A stretch of 64,000 nt of DNA from CAVSJJ01 sp963728395 (GTDB lineage Bacteria; Actinomycetota; Actinomycetes; Actinomycetales; Dermatophilaceae), in contig CAVSJJ010000003.1 in assembly GCA_963728395.1 (NCBI GenBank), positions 558,001 through 622,000 on the forward strand, read 5' to 3'. Shown here piece by piece: positions 1 through 8,618 of this stretch; within the stretch, counting starts at the first letter, position 1; every line of letters starts with the position of its first letter. The notes below the pieces were generated by a model. It was not told where the DNA came from and ran no database searches. It saw only the letters and a program-made list of their open reading frames with translations. The translations under genes were made by a program, and so were the position numbers.

Positions 1-219
1 GATGCCGCCGGAAATGATGATGAGGAGGACCGCCATCGCGAACACGAGGTTCTCGACGGTGGCGCTGGCGATGTTGAGCGCCGTCGGCACGCTCCAGAAT
101 GACGAGTTCTTCAGGCCGACCACGATGGCGAGGATGAGGATCGTGACGACGAGGACACCCTCGCCATTCTGGCCGCGCAGCCGCCGCAGGGCGCCGGAGG
201 CGGTGATCGCGCGGGTCAT
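1..219 (-). CDS. Sugar ABC transporter permease, N-terminal part (cut by window edge)
   Basis: Inner-membrane permease of a ribose/xylose-type sugar importer (RbsC-like, BPD_transp_2). Only the first 73 codons are in the window. The protein starts MTRAITASGAL, followed by a hydrophobic segment at about residues 21-36 and a second at about 56-72 ending in ISGGI, which is the usual RbsC N-terminus. The ATG at 219 overlaps the TGA of the upstream ATPase gene (ATGA), so the two are translationally coupled. Family is fairly sure; the sugar is unknown. Confidence 0.85.
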   Translation of the reverse strand, partial: MTRAITASGALRRLRGQNGEGVLVVTILILAIVVGLKNSSFWSVPTALNIASATVENLVFAMAVLLIIISGGI

Positions 220-1709
220 GCCGTCAGCTCCTTGAGGATAACGTCCTCGTCGATCTGCTCACCCGCAAGCTCTTCGACGAGATGGCCCTGGCGGACGACG
301 AGAACGCGGTGGCAGATGGCGACGAGCTCGGGCACGTCGTCGGACATGATGACCACGCCCAGGCCCTGACGGGCCTTCGCGACGAGCAGGTTGAGAATCT
401 CGTGCTTGGAGCCGATGTCGACCCCCACCGTGGGACTGTTGAGGATGAGGACCTTAGGGGTGCGAATCAGCCACTTGGCGAGAACCACGCGCTGCTGGTT
501 CCCGCCCGACAGGCTGCGGGCCGGCGCCTCGGGAGAGGACATCTTGATCTTCAGCTCCGATGTCGCATCGGCGACGACCTGCTGGGCGAGCGACGCCTTG
601 AACAGCCGCAGCCGGCCCACGACGCGCTCGAGGCTGCCCGCGATGATGTTCGTCGCGATGGGCTGGTCGAGGAAGACGCCCTGGGTCAGCCGGTCGGCCG
701 GCACATAGCCGATGCCGGCGCGGATGGCGTCCCGCACCGAGCGGATGTGGACGGTGCGCCCCGCAACGGTGACGCTCCCCCCGTCCGCCGGGGTGACCCC
801 GAAGAGCGCCTCGGCGATCTCCGTCCGGCCGGAGCCGAGCAGGCCAGTGATCCCGAGGATCTCGCCGGGCCGCACCTCGAAAGAGACATCCTCGAAGAAG
901 CCGTGCCGGCACAGCCGATCGACCCTCAGCCGCGGCTCCGAGTCGTGCGCGACAGTGTCCTCGGGGCGCTGGTCGGCTACGTCGTGGCCGGTCATCGCCT
1001 CGATGATGGTGCGCCGGTCGAAGTCCCCGAGGTCGCCGTGGGCGACGACCTCACCGTTGCGCAGCACGGTGATACGGTCGGAGACGCGCAGCACCTCGTC
1101 GAGCTTGTGGCTCACGAAGACGAGGGCGACGCCATCGTCCTTGAGCCGCTGGACAATGCGGAAGAGCTTGTCGACCTCCCGGCGGGTCAGGGCCGTGGTC
1201 GGCTCGTCCATGAAGATGACCTTGGCGTCCCGGGCCAGTGCCCGGCAGATGGCGGTGAGCTGCCGGTCAGCGACCGACAACTCCTCAACGCGTGCATCGA
1301 GGTCGAGGGCCACGCTGATCCGCTCGACGACCTGGGCGGCCTCGTTCCGCACCTCACGAGGTCGGACGATGCGCCGGTCCCCGGCGACGTAGGACGCCAT
1401 GCCGATGTTCTCGGCGACGGTGAGATTCGGGAAGAGCGAGAAGTCCTGGAAGATCACCTCGATCCCCAGGGAGGCGGCCCGACGCGGGGTGAGCTGGCGA
1501 TGGGTCGTCTCGCCCATCGTGATGTGCCCTGCGTCGGCCTGCTCCACCCCGCTGATGACCTTGATGAGCGTCGACTTGCCCGACCCGTTCGCCCCTGCGA
1601 GGCAGTGCACCTCGCCGGCGCGCACGTCGAGGTCGACGCCCTGAAGCGCGGCCACGCCGCCGAACCGCTTGCTGATGCCCTCGACCCTCAGCACGGTGCG
1701 GTCGTCCAT
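216..1709 (-). CDS. Sugar ABC transporter ATP-binding protein (RbsA/MglA type, two ABC domains)
   Basis: Cytoplasmic ATPase of the importer, 497 aa, the normal length for RbsA-like proteins with two fused nucleotide-binding domains. Domain 1 has Walker A GANGSGKST at about residues 39-47 and Walker B FMDEPTTAL. Domain 2 has the degenerate Walker A GLLGSGRTE that is typical of the family, and the signature LSGGNQQR. The start at 1709 is chosen because GAGGTGATCGGG precedes that ATG; an in-frame upstream ATG at 1772 has no ribosome binding site and would overlap the intergenic hairpin. It follows the binding-protein gene and overlaps the permease by four bases. Confidence 0.93.
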   Translation of the reverse strand: MDDRTVLRVEGISKRFGGVAALQGVDLDVRAGEVHCLAGANGSGKSTLIKVISGVEQADAGHITMGETTHRQLTPRRAASLGIEVIFQDFSLFPNLTVAENIGMASYVAGDRRIVRPREVRNEAAQVVERISVALDLDARVEELSVADRQLTAICRALARDAKVIFMDEPTTALTRREVDKLFRIVQRLKDDGVALVFVSHKLDEVLRVSDRITVLRNGEVVAHGDLGDFDRRTIIEAMTGHDVADQRPEDTVAHDSEPRLRVDRLCRHGFFEDVSFEVRPGEILGITGLLGSGRTEIAEALFGVTPADGGSVTVAGRTVHIRSVRDAIRAGIGYVPADRLTQGVFLDQPIATNIIAGSLERVVGRLRLFKASLAQQVVADATSELKIKMSSPEAPARSLSGGNQQRVVLAKWLIRTPKVLILNSPTVGVDIGSKHEILNLLVAKARQGLGVVIMSDDVPELVAICHRVLVVRQGHLVEELAGEQIDEDVILKELTA

Positions 1710-1744
1710 CCCGATCACCTCTTCGATCCCGGAGCGGTCATGGT

Positions 1745-1776
1745 GCGGGTGCGCCGGTGACGGCCGGCGCACCCGC
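1745..1776 (-). terminator. Strong intergenic hairpin between binding protein and ATPase genes
   Basis: A perfect 13-bp stem (GCGGGTGCGCCGG, loop TGACGG, then its complement) lies 15 nt after the binding-protein stop and upstream of the ATPase start. There is no T-tract. By analogy with binding-protein operons it probably gives partial termination or 3'-end protection so that the binding protein is made in excess; that role is inference. Confidence 0.7.
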
Positions 1777-1790
1777 GTGGAGCCGACCCG

Positions 1791-2828
1791 TTAGAACGGG
1801 TACTGCGCCATGTTCGTCTTGTCGACGTCGATCCAGGCACTTCCGGCGAGCCCGTGCGGGCTGCCCGGGATCTTGACGAGCTTCTCGTACCCGGTGAGGC
1901 CGAGATCGAGGCCTTCCGCTGGGGTGTCACCGTTGATGAGCATCTCGGCGAGCTTCACCTGCGCCTGGCCGGCGATGGCCGGGTCCCAGAAGAAGATCTT
2001 GTCGATGGAGCCGTCCTGGAGGTACTTGCTCCCGATGGACGGGATGCTCGTGCCCATGACGCAGGTCTTGTCCTGCAGACCCGCCTCCTGGATCGCGCGG
2101 CCGATGCCCGCAACGTCGGTCGCGGCGGAGCCCTCGAAGCCGGTGATCTCCGGATGGGAGGCCAGCAGCTCCTTCGTCTTCTGGTAGGCGACGTTGGCGT
2201 CCTCGAGGCCTTCGATGGGCTCGCCGTACCGCTTGATGTCCGGGTAGTTGGCGCTCGCCTGGTCCAGCGCACCCTTCACCCACTCCATGTGGCTCTGGGC
2301 CGTGAGGTGGCCGACGAAGGCGACGTAGGTGCCCTTCTTGCCCATGCAGTCGGCGAGGCTATCCATGATGTGTGCGCCGTAGTCGGCGTTGTTGAACGCC
2401 TCGATGTCGACGTCGGTGTTCTGCTGGTTGCTGGCCTCGTGGGTGACCACCTTGATCCCGGCCGCCTGCGCCTGCTTGAGGACCCCTTCGAGAGACTCGG
2501 GGCTGTTCGGCACGACGGTGATGGCGTCCGGCTTCTGGGCGATGAGGTCCTGGATCAGCTTGACCTGCTTCTCCGGGCTCGCGTCGTCCGCGCCGATCTG
2601 CGAGGCCTGGACGCCCGTCGAGGTGGAGATGTCCTTGATCCCGGTCTCCATGCGGTCGAACCACCCGACACCGCGCAACTTCACCACGGTGACGATCTTC
2701 ATGTCCTTGACGTCCTTCGTGGCCGCCCCGGTGCTGCCGGTCCCGGCCGAGCCGCCTCCGCTGGAGGAGCAGGCCGCAACGAGGGCAGTGACGGCAACGG
2801 CGCCGACAGCGATCTTCTTGTTGAGCAC
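1791..2828 (-). CDS. Sugar ABC transporter substrate-binding lipoprotein
   Basis: Extracytoplasmic binding protein of the importer, 345 aa, Peripla_BP_4 type and closest in style to RhaS/LsrB-like proteins. The N-terminus is a lipoprotein signal with lipobox LVAAC, so Cys20 would be lipidated, followed by a Ser/Gly linker. The core contains typical segments such as KLIQDLIAQKPDAITVV and the late WDPAIAGQAQVKLAEM. A GTG start at 2828 is preceded by GAGGTGA. It is the third gene of a leftward cluster after the M42 peptidase and BtpA genes. Type is sure; the ligand cannot be read from sequence. Confidence 0.93.
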   Translation of the reverse strand: MLNKKIAVGAVAVTALVAACSSSGGGSAGTGSTGAATKDVKDMKIVTVVKLRGVGWFDRMETGIKDISTSTGVQASQIGADDASPEKQVKLIQDLIAQKPDAITVVPNSPESLEGVLKQAQAAGIKVVTHEASNQQNTDVDIEAFNNADYGAHIMDSLADCMGKKGTYVAFVGHLTAQSHMEWVKGALDQASANYPDIKRYGEPIEGLEDANVAYQKTKELLASHPEITGFEGSAATDVAGIGRAIQEAGLQDKTCVMGTSIPSIGSKYLQDGSIDKIFFWDPAIAGQAQVKLAEMLINGDTPAEGLDLGLTGYEKLVKIPGSPHGLAGSAWIDVDKTNMAQYPF

Positions 2829-2985
2829 TTGCGTTCACCTCTATCCGTAGTGGAAGTACTGGGGCCACATGTCCGGTCGTGGCCTCGTCACGTCAACGGT
2901 TGCCTCCCGAGGAGGAGTCGGACCCGACGCGCCCTCTGCCCACCTCCTTCGCCGTCATGGCCTCGTTCACCCATCGGTGCTCGGC

Positions 2986-3801
2986 CTACGACCAGAGCCC
3001 GCTGTCGCGGGCGGCAGTCAAGAGGCGGTCCACCCGCTCCGGCTCGACCTCGTTCCACGTGTCGCCGTCGCGCTTGAAGGCGGTACCGACTATGCAGGCG
3101 TCCGCGATGCCCAACAGGGCCCCGACGGTGTCGGGTCGGACTCCGGTGTTGGCGACCACGGCCACCGCGTCGCCGACGGCCGCCTTCGCCTCGCGAAGGA
3201 GCTCGGCGTCCACTCCACTGCCCGTGACGGCGCCCGAGACGCACAGCGCGTCCGGCGTCGAGCTGAGCAGGACGCTCTTGGCGGTGAGACCGATCGGGCG
3301 TGGGGCCACCGCGGTCGCGAACTCCGCGGTGATGTTGAAGAACAGACGCATGTCTTGCGCGCCGAGGGTCCGTCGCATCCGCAGTGCCGCGGCCGTCGGG
3401 GGTTCCCACAGGCCGAAGTCACCGGCATAGGTCCCGGTGAACACCTCTCGGACGAAGCGCGCACCGACGGCGTGGCCGAGCGCGACGGCGGCGACGGGGT
3501 CCCACAGGATGTCGACCCCGAAGGGGATGTCGACCCCTGCGGTGAGACCGCTGATGACCGCGGCCATGGTCGCCGTGGCCTCTGGCCCGGCCGTCGTCGT
3601 GTAGGGCCGGTCTCCCTCGTTGCAGAAGAGGATGCCATCCACACCGCTGCGCAGCAGGATCTCGAGATCGTGCTCCAGGGAGACCCGAAGCCCCGCCACG
3701 CCCGCGACCTCGTCGTACTGGGGTTGCCCCGGGAGCGGTGGGAAGTGCGCCATCGCGATGATGGCCTTGTCCCTGCCGAAGATCTCCTGGATGACGGTCA
3801 C
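2986..3801 (-). CDS. BtpA/SgcQ family protein
   Basis: A 271-aa protein of the BtpA family (TIM-barrel-like; E. coli SgcQ is a member). Characteristic segments are AIIAMAHFPPLPG near the N-terminus, then LFCNEGDRPY, FGVDILWDP and VVANTGVRPDTV. The GTG at 3801 overlaps the upstream M42 stop (GTGA), which sets the start. The family's reaction is not established: some members are linked to photosystem I biogenesis in cyanobacteria, while many others sit in sugar operons. Next to an M42 peptidase and a sugar transporter, as in the E. coli sgc operon, a carbohydrate-related role is likely. Confidence 0.85.
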   Translation of the reverse strand: MTVIQEIFGRDKAIIAMAHFPPLPGQPQYDEVAGVAGLRVSLEHDLEILLRSGVDGILFCNEGDRPYTTTAGPEATATMAAVISGLTAGVDIPFGVDILWDPVAAVALGHAVGARFVREVFTGTYAGDFGLWEPPTAAALRMRRTLGAQDMRLFFNITAEFATAVAPRPIGLTAKSVLLSSTPDALCVSGAVTGSGVDAELLREAKAAVGDAVAVVANTGVRPDTVGALLGIADACIVGTAFKRDGDTWNEVEPERVDRLLTAARDSGLWS

Positions 3802-4916
3802 GGTTGCAGCCCTCCGTAGGGTCGGTCGAGCGGAACGGCGGCCAGGCCCGGGACCGCGGCGCCGAGCATCTCGACACAGTCGGCGAGGTCGCTCAACTGA
3901 GCGGTCTCGATGGGTGAGTGCGTGTAGCGCACGGGGACGCCGACGCCCACGGCCGCCACCCCGTCGGCCGTCGCCATGGGGACGAAGGCCGCGTCCGTGA
4001 TCACCCCGATCGTGGCGTCGTATTGGATGGCGACTCCGGCCGAGCCCGCCGCCGTCTCGAGAACGTCGAGGAGCCCGGGATGCGGGATCAAGCCGCCGAG
4101 GGTGCCACGACCGTGGAAGTTCATCCGTGACACGACCGGCCCACCCCCGAGGCGAAGCGGTCCGACCCCGCGCAGGTCGGGTGTGTCCGGAGATGGCGCG
4201 ATGTCGATGTTGACGACGATGTCGGGCGCGTAGTGGGCCACGAGGGCGAGCGTCCCCCTGACGTGGAACTCCTCCTGCGAGGTGAAGCCCGCCACGACCC
4301 GGGTCGGGGGCGGTTCCTCGACCCATCGGTCAACGAGCGCCAGGAGGGCGGCGACGCCGACCCGGTTGTCCAGAGACTTGCCGGCGAACCTTCCCCCGGA
4401 CAGAACGTCCCACTCCGCGGCATATGTGACGGGGTCACCGACCCGAATGCCGGCGGCCAGGACATCGTCGGCTGATCCGAAGCCCGCGTCGAGATACAAC
4501 TGGGTGGCGGGCCGGGCAACGTACTTGTCCTCGGCGGGCGTGAGGTGGTGTGCCTGCAGCCCCACGACGACGGGCACCCCCCGGCCTCGGGCATGAACGA
4601 CCATGCGCAGTCCGGGAAGGACGCGTTCCGGCATTCCACCGAGCCGGTGAACACGGATCATGCCGTCCTCGTCCCAGTCCCGGACCATGAGACCCAGTTC
4701 GTCGAGATGTGCCGTGACGAGCACCGTGCGGTCGGCCCGCGTCGAGCCGAGCTCGACACTCACCTGGCCGAGACGGTCCACCCGGGGAGACAGGCCCCGT
4801 GCCCGCAGATGCTCGACGATGAGACCGACCAGCGCATCCTCGTGACCGGCTGGTGCCGGCACGCGGGAAAGCCGTCGGCATACCTCGAGAAGGTCCTCGC
4901 CGGGATCACCAAGCAT
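3798..4916 (-). CDS. M42 family metallopeptidase (SgcX/FrvX-like)
   Basis: Predicted dinuclear zinc or cobalt aminopeptidase-fold enzyme, 372 aa. The M42 motifs are visible: TAHLDELGLMV, KSLDNRVG, TSQEE, the metal-site stretch NIDIAPSPDTPD and a late YTHSPIE. Members next to sugar transport genes (E. coli SgcX, FrvX) have been annotated as endoglucanases, but the fold is an aminopeptidase fold and the substrate here is unknown. I place the start at 4916, where GAGGTGG precedes the ATG by eight bases. The in-frame ATG at 4955 would put the 14-bp operator at 4941-4954 inside the coding sequence. First gene of the M42-BtpA-ABC cluster. Confidence 0.87.
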   Translation of the reverse strand: MLGDPGEDLLEVCRRLSRVPAPAGHEDALVGLIVEHLRARGLSPRVDRLGQVSVELGSTRADRTVLVTAHLDELGLMVRDWDEDGMIRVHRLGGMPERVLPGLRMVVHARGRGVPVVVGLQAHHLTPAEDKYVARPATQLYLDAGFGSADDVLAAGIRVGDPVTYAAEWDVLSGGRFAGKSLDNRVGVAALLALVDRWVEEPPPTRVVAGFTSQEEFHVRGTLALVAHYAPDIVVNIDIAPSPDTPDLRGVGPLRLGGGPVVSRMNFHGRGTLGGLIPHPGLLDVLETAAGSAGVAIQYDATIGVITDAAFVPMATADGVAAVGVGVPVRYTHSPIETAQLSDLADCVEMLGAAVPGLAAVPLDRPYGGLQP

Positions 4917-4940
4917 CTGCGATACCACCTCGGTCTCGTA

Positions 4941-4954
4941 TGCACGTATGTGCA
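4941..4954 (-). promoter_or_regulatory. Probable SorC-type operator upstream of the M42/BtpA/ABC operon
   Basis: Read on the minus strand this is TGCACATACGTGCA, palindromic apart from the centre. It matches the copy at 12171-12184 in 12 of 14 positions. A further half-site, TGCACA on the plus strand, lies at 4961-4966. It sits just upstream of the chosen M42 start. The assignment to the SorC protein of this locus is inferred from two copies in front of two co-functional operons. Confidence 0.6.
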
Positions 4955-5018
4955 TTCAGTTGCACAAACGTCGCTCCGGCTCAGCGTGCTCCTGCCCGCT
5001 TCGCGCGTCAAGTGGGCT

Positions 5019-5046
5019 TTGTCACGCTTGAATCAAGCGTTATATG
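5019..5046 (+). promoter_or_regulatory. Promoter of the DeoR regulator with a palindrome filling the spacer
   Basis: A -35-like TTGTCA (5019-5024) and a -10-like TATATG (5041-5046) are 16 bp apart. The spacer is filled by a perfect inverted repeat, ACGCTTGA-A-TCAAGCGT (5024-5040). A palindrome between -35 and -10 is a classical repressor operator, so autoregulation by the DeoR protein is likely. It could also affect the divergent M42 operon. Confidence 0.65.
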
Positions 5047-5085
5047 CGCGTTATCGTGCGGGTGACTGCGAAGAGGGGGTCGGTG

Positions 5086-5871
5086 ATGCGCACAGGCCAG
5101 CGGCGCCGGGAAATCCTCCAGAGCCTGCTCCGAGACGGCTATGTCGGAGCGGCGGACCTGTCCGAACGGTTCGCGGTCAACTCCTCGACGATCCGCCGTG
5201 ACCTCGAGGCGTTGGCGCGCGACGGATACCTGCAGCGCACCCACGGCGGCGCCTCCCTCGTCTCGGGAGCCGTCGACATCCCGTATGCCCAGAAGCTGAC
5301 AGCCCGGGTCGCGGAGAAGCAGGCGATCGCCCGGCAGGCGTGCACCCTCGTCCGGCCCGGTGACGCGATCATCCTCGACAGCGGGTCGACGACCTACGAG
5401 CTCGCGCTGCTGCTGCACACCGTTGCGGATCTCACCCTGGTGACGAACGACCTGCGGATCGCCCGAGTCGTCGCGGACTTCCCCATGACCCGGCTGCTCG
5501 TGACCGGCGGCGAGCAGTTGTCGTCCACATACACGTTGGTCGGGGACCGGGCCGTCCAGACGATCGAACAGATGCGGGTCGACACCACGTTCCTCGGCGC
5601 CGACGCCGTCACACTGGCCGACGGCATCACGAACACCAACGCGGTCGAGGTGCCCTTGAAGCGGGCCATGCTGGAGGCGGGACACCAGGTGGTCGCCCTC
5701 TGCGACAGCTCGAAGCTCGGACGAGTTGCGCTCATGCGCATCTGCGCGCTCGACGAGTTGGACCTCGTCATCACCGATGACGAGGTCGAGGACGCCGAAT
5801 TCGCCGGCCTGCCGCTGCTCCAGCAGGTGTCGGCGCACGGAACGGCGACGGAGGAGCTCGACGAGGCATGA
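5086..5871 (+). CDS. DeoR/GlpR family transcriptional regulator
   Basis: Cytoplasmic sugar-phosphate-responsive repressor, 261 aa. The N-terminal DeoR winged helix reads RREILQSLLRDGYVGAADLSERF and then the recognition helix STIRRDLEAL, followed by THGGA. The C-terminal DeoRC effector domain has ILDSGSTTYELA and the late CDSSKLG. The start at 5086 is preceded by GAGGGGGT; the ATG at 5044 lies inside the -10 region. It overlaps the following FGGY kinase by ATGA, so regulator and kinase form one operon. Confidence 0.93.
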   Translation: MRTGQRRREILQSLLRDGYVGAADLSERFAVNSSTIRRDLEALARDGYLQRTHGGASLVSGAVDIPYAQKLTARVAEKQAIARQACTLVRPGDAIILDSGSTTYELALLLHTVADLTLVTNDLRIARVVADFPMTRLLVTGGEQLSSTYTLVGDRAVQTIEQMRVDTTFLGADAVTLADGITNTNAVEVPLKRAMLEAGHQVVALCDSSKLGRVALMRICALDELDLVITDDEVEDAEFAGLPLLQQVSAHGTATEELDEA

Positions 5872-7337
5872 CCTATCTCGGGATCGACATCGGCACCGGC
5901 AGCAGCAAGGGGGTTCTCGTCGACGACGACGGAGCCATCGTCGCCCAGCATGCGCAGGCACACCGGACGAGCAACCCGCGACCCGGCTGGTTCGAGCATG
6001 ATCCCGAATTGGTCTGGTGGTCCGACGTCGTGGGGATCACCGCCGCGCTCGGGGCCGCCGCCGACCTCGGCCGCGTCGATGCCCTCTGTCTGAGCGGGAT
6101 CGGCCCGGTGACCCTCGTGGCGGACGACAACGGCCACCCCCTGCGTTCGGCCGTGCTGTACGGAATCGACACGAGGGCTGAGCGGGAGATCGCCGAGCTC
6201 GACCTCCAGCTCGGAGCGGCACGGATCCTCGCCACCTCGGGGAACAGGCTGACGTCGCAGGCCGTGGGCCCGAAGATGCGCTGGATCGAGCATCATGAGC
6301 CGACTGTCTGGTCGGCCGCACGCCGCTGGTACTCGGCCTCGTCCTTCCTCGTGGCCCGGCTGACGGGTGAGTACGTCATGGATCGCTACACCGCAAGCAC
6401 GTCCGACCCCATGTACGCCATCGCGGATGCCGACTGGTGGGAACCGGCGTGGCGTGCGATCGCACCGCAGATCGAGCGCCCCCGACTGCTGTGGCCGGGG
6501 GACGTCGCCGGCCAGCTCGGTGCGCGGGGGGCCGACCTGCTGGGCCTGCCGGCTGGGATCCCCGTCCTGGCGGGGACGATCGACGCCTATGCCGAGGCCT
6601 ACAGTGTCGGGGCCGTGGACGTCGGGGACCTCATGGTCATGTACGGCTCGACGTTGTTCCTCATCGGCACTCTCGGCGCGCCGGTGTCGACGAGCGAGTT
6701 TTGGTCGGCAGCCGGTCGCGATCCGCACAGCTTCTGCATCGCTGCCGGCATGGCCACCTCCGGCCTGGTGGCAACCTGGCTGGCCGACACGGTCGCCACG
6801 GACATCGGGACCCTGCATGCGGCCGCGCACGATGTCGCAGCGGGCTCGAACGGAATCGTCCTGCTGCCCTACTTCGCCGGCGAGCGCACCCCCATCTTCG
6901 ACCCCTCTGCCCGCGGGTGTTGGCTCGGGCTCACCCTCGGGCACACGCCTCCAGAGCTGTACCGCTCGTGCCTGGAGGGCACGGCATACGGGACTCGGCA
7001 CAACATCGAGCGGATGGCCGCGACCGGGATGGATCCGTCCCGCCTCGTTGCGGTGGGGGGCGGAGCCCGAGACGACCTATGGGTTCAGATCGTCTCGGAC
7101 GTCACGGGACGCCCCCAGGATGTCCCGTCGCACACCATCGGCGCGTCGTACGGCGACGCAAGGATGGCGGCCGACGCCTGTGGGGTGGACACCTCCGGCT
7201 GGAACCCGGTGACTCGGACCATCGAGCCGGCGGTCGCGACGCGCGAGGTCTACGACGAGGCCTACGGAATCTACCGGCGGACGTACGAAGCGCTCAAGGA
7301 CGACATGCACCGGCTGGCCGCCAGGACCACCACCTGA
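5868..7337 (+). CDS. FGGY family carbohydrate kinase (xylulokinase-like)
   Basis: ATP-dependent sugar or polyol kinase, 489 aa, the usual FGGY length. The N-terminal phosphate loop is GIDIGTGSSKGV, the hinge region has AGTIDAYAEAY, and the C-terminal FGGY domain has the nucleotide-site stretch AVGGGARDDLWVQI. It is coupled to the DeoR gene (ATGA overlap) and is one of two FGGY kinases in the locus. It would phosphorylate an imported sugar or its ketose derivative; pentulose is a guess from the XylB-like pattern. Confidence 0.9.
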   Translation: MTYLGIDIGTGSSKGVLVDDDGAIVAQHAQAHRTSNPRPGWFEHDPELVWWSDVVGITAALGAAADLGRVDALCLSGIGPVTLVADDNGHPLRSAVLYGIDTRAEREIAELDLQLGAARILATSGNRLTSQAVGPKMRWIEHHEPTVWSAARRWYSASSFLVARLTGEYVMDRYTASTSDPMYAIADADWWEPAWRAIAPQIERPRLLWPGDVAGQLGARGADLLGLPAGIPVLAGTIDAYAEAYSVGAVDVGDLMVMYGSTLFLIGTLGAPVSTSEFWSAAGRDPHSFCIAAGMATSGLVATWLADTVATDIGTLHAAAHDVAAGSNGIVLLPYFAGERTPIFDPSARGCWLGLTLGHTPPELYRSCLEGTAYGTRHNIERMAATGMDPSRLVAVGGGARDDLWVQIVSDVTGRPQDVPSHTIGASYGDARMAADACGVDTSGWNPVTRTIEPAVATREVYDEAYGIYRRTYEALKDDMHRLAARTTT

Positions 7338-7380
7338 GGGCGTCTCGGCTCGACCCTCGACCGCGGCGGTTGGTGGTGAG

Positions 7381-8358
7381 TCAGAGCAGCGAAAGGACGA
7401 GTTGCGCCGTCGCGTCATCGGTGACGACGACGTCCACGAGCCGGGCCCGCGCCGCGCCCAGGATGGCCTCGGACTTATCGGCGCCGGTGGCGACACCGAT
7501 GACGCGGGGAATGCCAAGCAGCTCCTCGACGTCGATGGCGATGACTCGTCGATTGAGCTCGACGTCGACGAGGTCGCCGGCCACCGCGAAGTGGTGCCCG
7601 CACACGTCCCCGACGGCTCCGAGGGACCTCAGCTCCTCAAGTTCGGCCTCGTCGGCATAGCCGGCGCGAAGCAGGGCGGAGACCGCCGGGCTCGTCGACC
7701 CGATGCCCACCAGTGCGATGTCGGCCTGGGCCGCGACCTCGAGGGTCCGCCGGATGCTCCGATCCTCCTTCAGCTCTCGGGCGAGCTCCTCGCGGTCGAC
7801 GACGAGAGGGGCGTTGAGGGCCGAGACACGAGCACCCAGCAGGCTGCCCAGCCGGTGGGCCAGGCCGACTCCGTCGAGATCGACATCGAGGGCCCCGGTG
7901 CCCCCCAGAAGCTGAACGACCTCGACCTTGGGACGCGGCCTGGGGTCGAACGCGTCGACGACCGACCTGACGCCCGAACCCCAGCTGACGGCGAGCAGGT
8001 CGTCGTCGGCGAGACACGCATCGAGATAGTGGGCCCCGAGCCGCCCAACACGGCCAACGACGTTGTCGGAGTAACCGTGCGTGTCGAGGACGACCGCGTC
8101 GCGCAGACCGAGCGCAGCCGCGAACCGGCGTTGCAGATCCATCGCATGGGGAAGCCCACCCCGGATGCGGATCTCGACGATGCCTTGGCGCTCGGCAGCC
8201 GTAAGCATCCGTGAGACGGTCGAGCGGGACACCCCGAGGCGCGACGCGATGTCCTTCTGGTCGCGATGCTCCTTGTAGTAGAGGTAGGCCACCTCCGCGA
8301 GCGTCGTCTCTCGGTCGAGGCTCAGTGGGGCGTCACCTCTGGCTCCGTCAGGCTCCAC
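7381..8358 (-). CDS. SorC family sugar-binding transcriptional regulator
   Basis: DNA-binding regulator of 325 aa. The N-terminal HTH reads DQKDIASRLGVSRSTVSRMLTAA (residues about 33-55). The C-terminal sugar-phosphate-binding domain has segments typical of SorC/DeoR/LsrR proteins: VSWGSGVRSVV, VVQLLGGTG, LVGIGS and GVATGADKSEAI. It is the last gene of the minus-strand operon kinase, E1-alpha, E1-beta, lipoyl protein, and starts 6 bp after the lipoyl gene. That operon and the M42/ABC operon share a 14-bp operator, so this protein is the best candidate to bind it. Confidence 0.92.
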   Translation of the reverse strand: MEPDGARGDAPLSLDRETTLAEVAYLYYKEHRDQKDIASRLGVSRSTVSRMLTAAERQGIVEIRIRGGLPHAMDLQRRFAAALGLRDAVVLDTHGYSDNVVGRVGRLGAHYLDACLADDDLLAVSWGSGVRSVVDAFDPRPRPKVEVVQLLGGTGALDVDLDGVGLAHRLGSLLGARVSALNAPLVVDREELARELKEDRSIRRTLEVAAQADIALVGIGSTSPAVSALLRAGYADEAELEELRSLGAVGDVCGHHFAVAGDLVDVELNRRVIAIDVEELLGIPRVIGVATGADKSEAILGAARARLVDVVVTDDATAQLVLSLL

Positions 8359-8364
8359 GCACCC

Positions 8365-8613
8365 TCACTCATCCGCCTCGAGTACCGCGATGACCTGGCC
8401 CACCTCCGCGGCCATACCCTCGGCCACCAGGATCCGCCCGAGCGTACCCGAGTCGAGCGCCTCGACCGAGACCTCGACTTTGTCGGTCGAGACCTGGAAC
8501 AGGTCCTCGCCCTTGCTGATGGTCTCCCCCTCGGACCGCAGCCAGGCGGCGACGACGAGCTCACCGGCGGCGTCGCCAAGCGGTGGCATGACCACCTCGA
8601 TTGCGCGAGACAT
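8365..8613 (-). CDS. Stand-alone lipoyl (biotinyl) attachment domain protein
   Basis: A complete 82-aa single lipoyl domain. The modification motif is TDKVEV with Lys45 as the predicted lipoylated residue, preceded by the expected IEVVMPPLGD strand. It lacks the peripheral-subunit-binding and acyltransferase domains of a normal E2. It lies 5 bp after E1-beta and 6 bp before the SorC gene. It probably serves as a swinging arm for the E1 pair, with the E2 and E3 partners supplied from elsewhere or not needed. Confidence 0.9.
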   Translation of the reverse strand: MSRAIEVVMPPLGDAAGELVVAAWLRSEGETISKGEDLFQVSTDKVEVSVEALDSGTLGRILVAEGMAAEVGQVIAVLEADE

Positions 8614-8618
8614 GGGCG

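Noticed and set aside
4917..4955. Longer M42 peptidase start at 4955
   Set aside because: It would place the palindromic operator inside the coding region and has no ribosome binding site, while the ATG at 4916 does.
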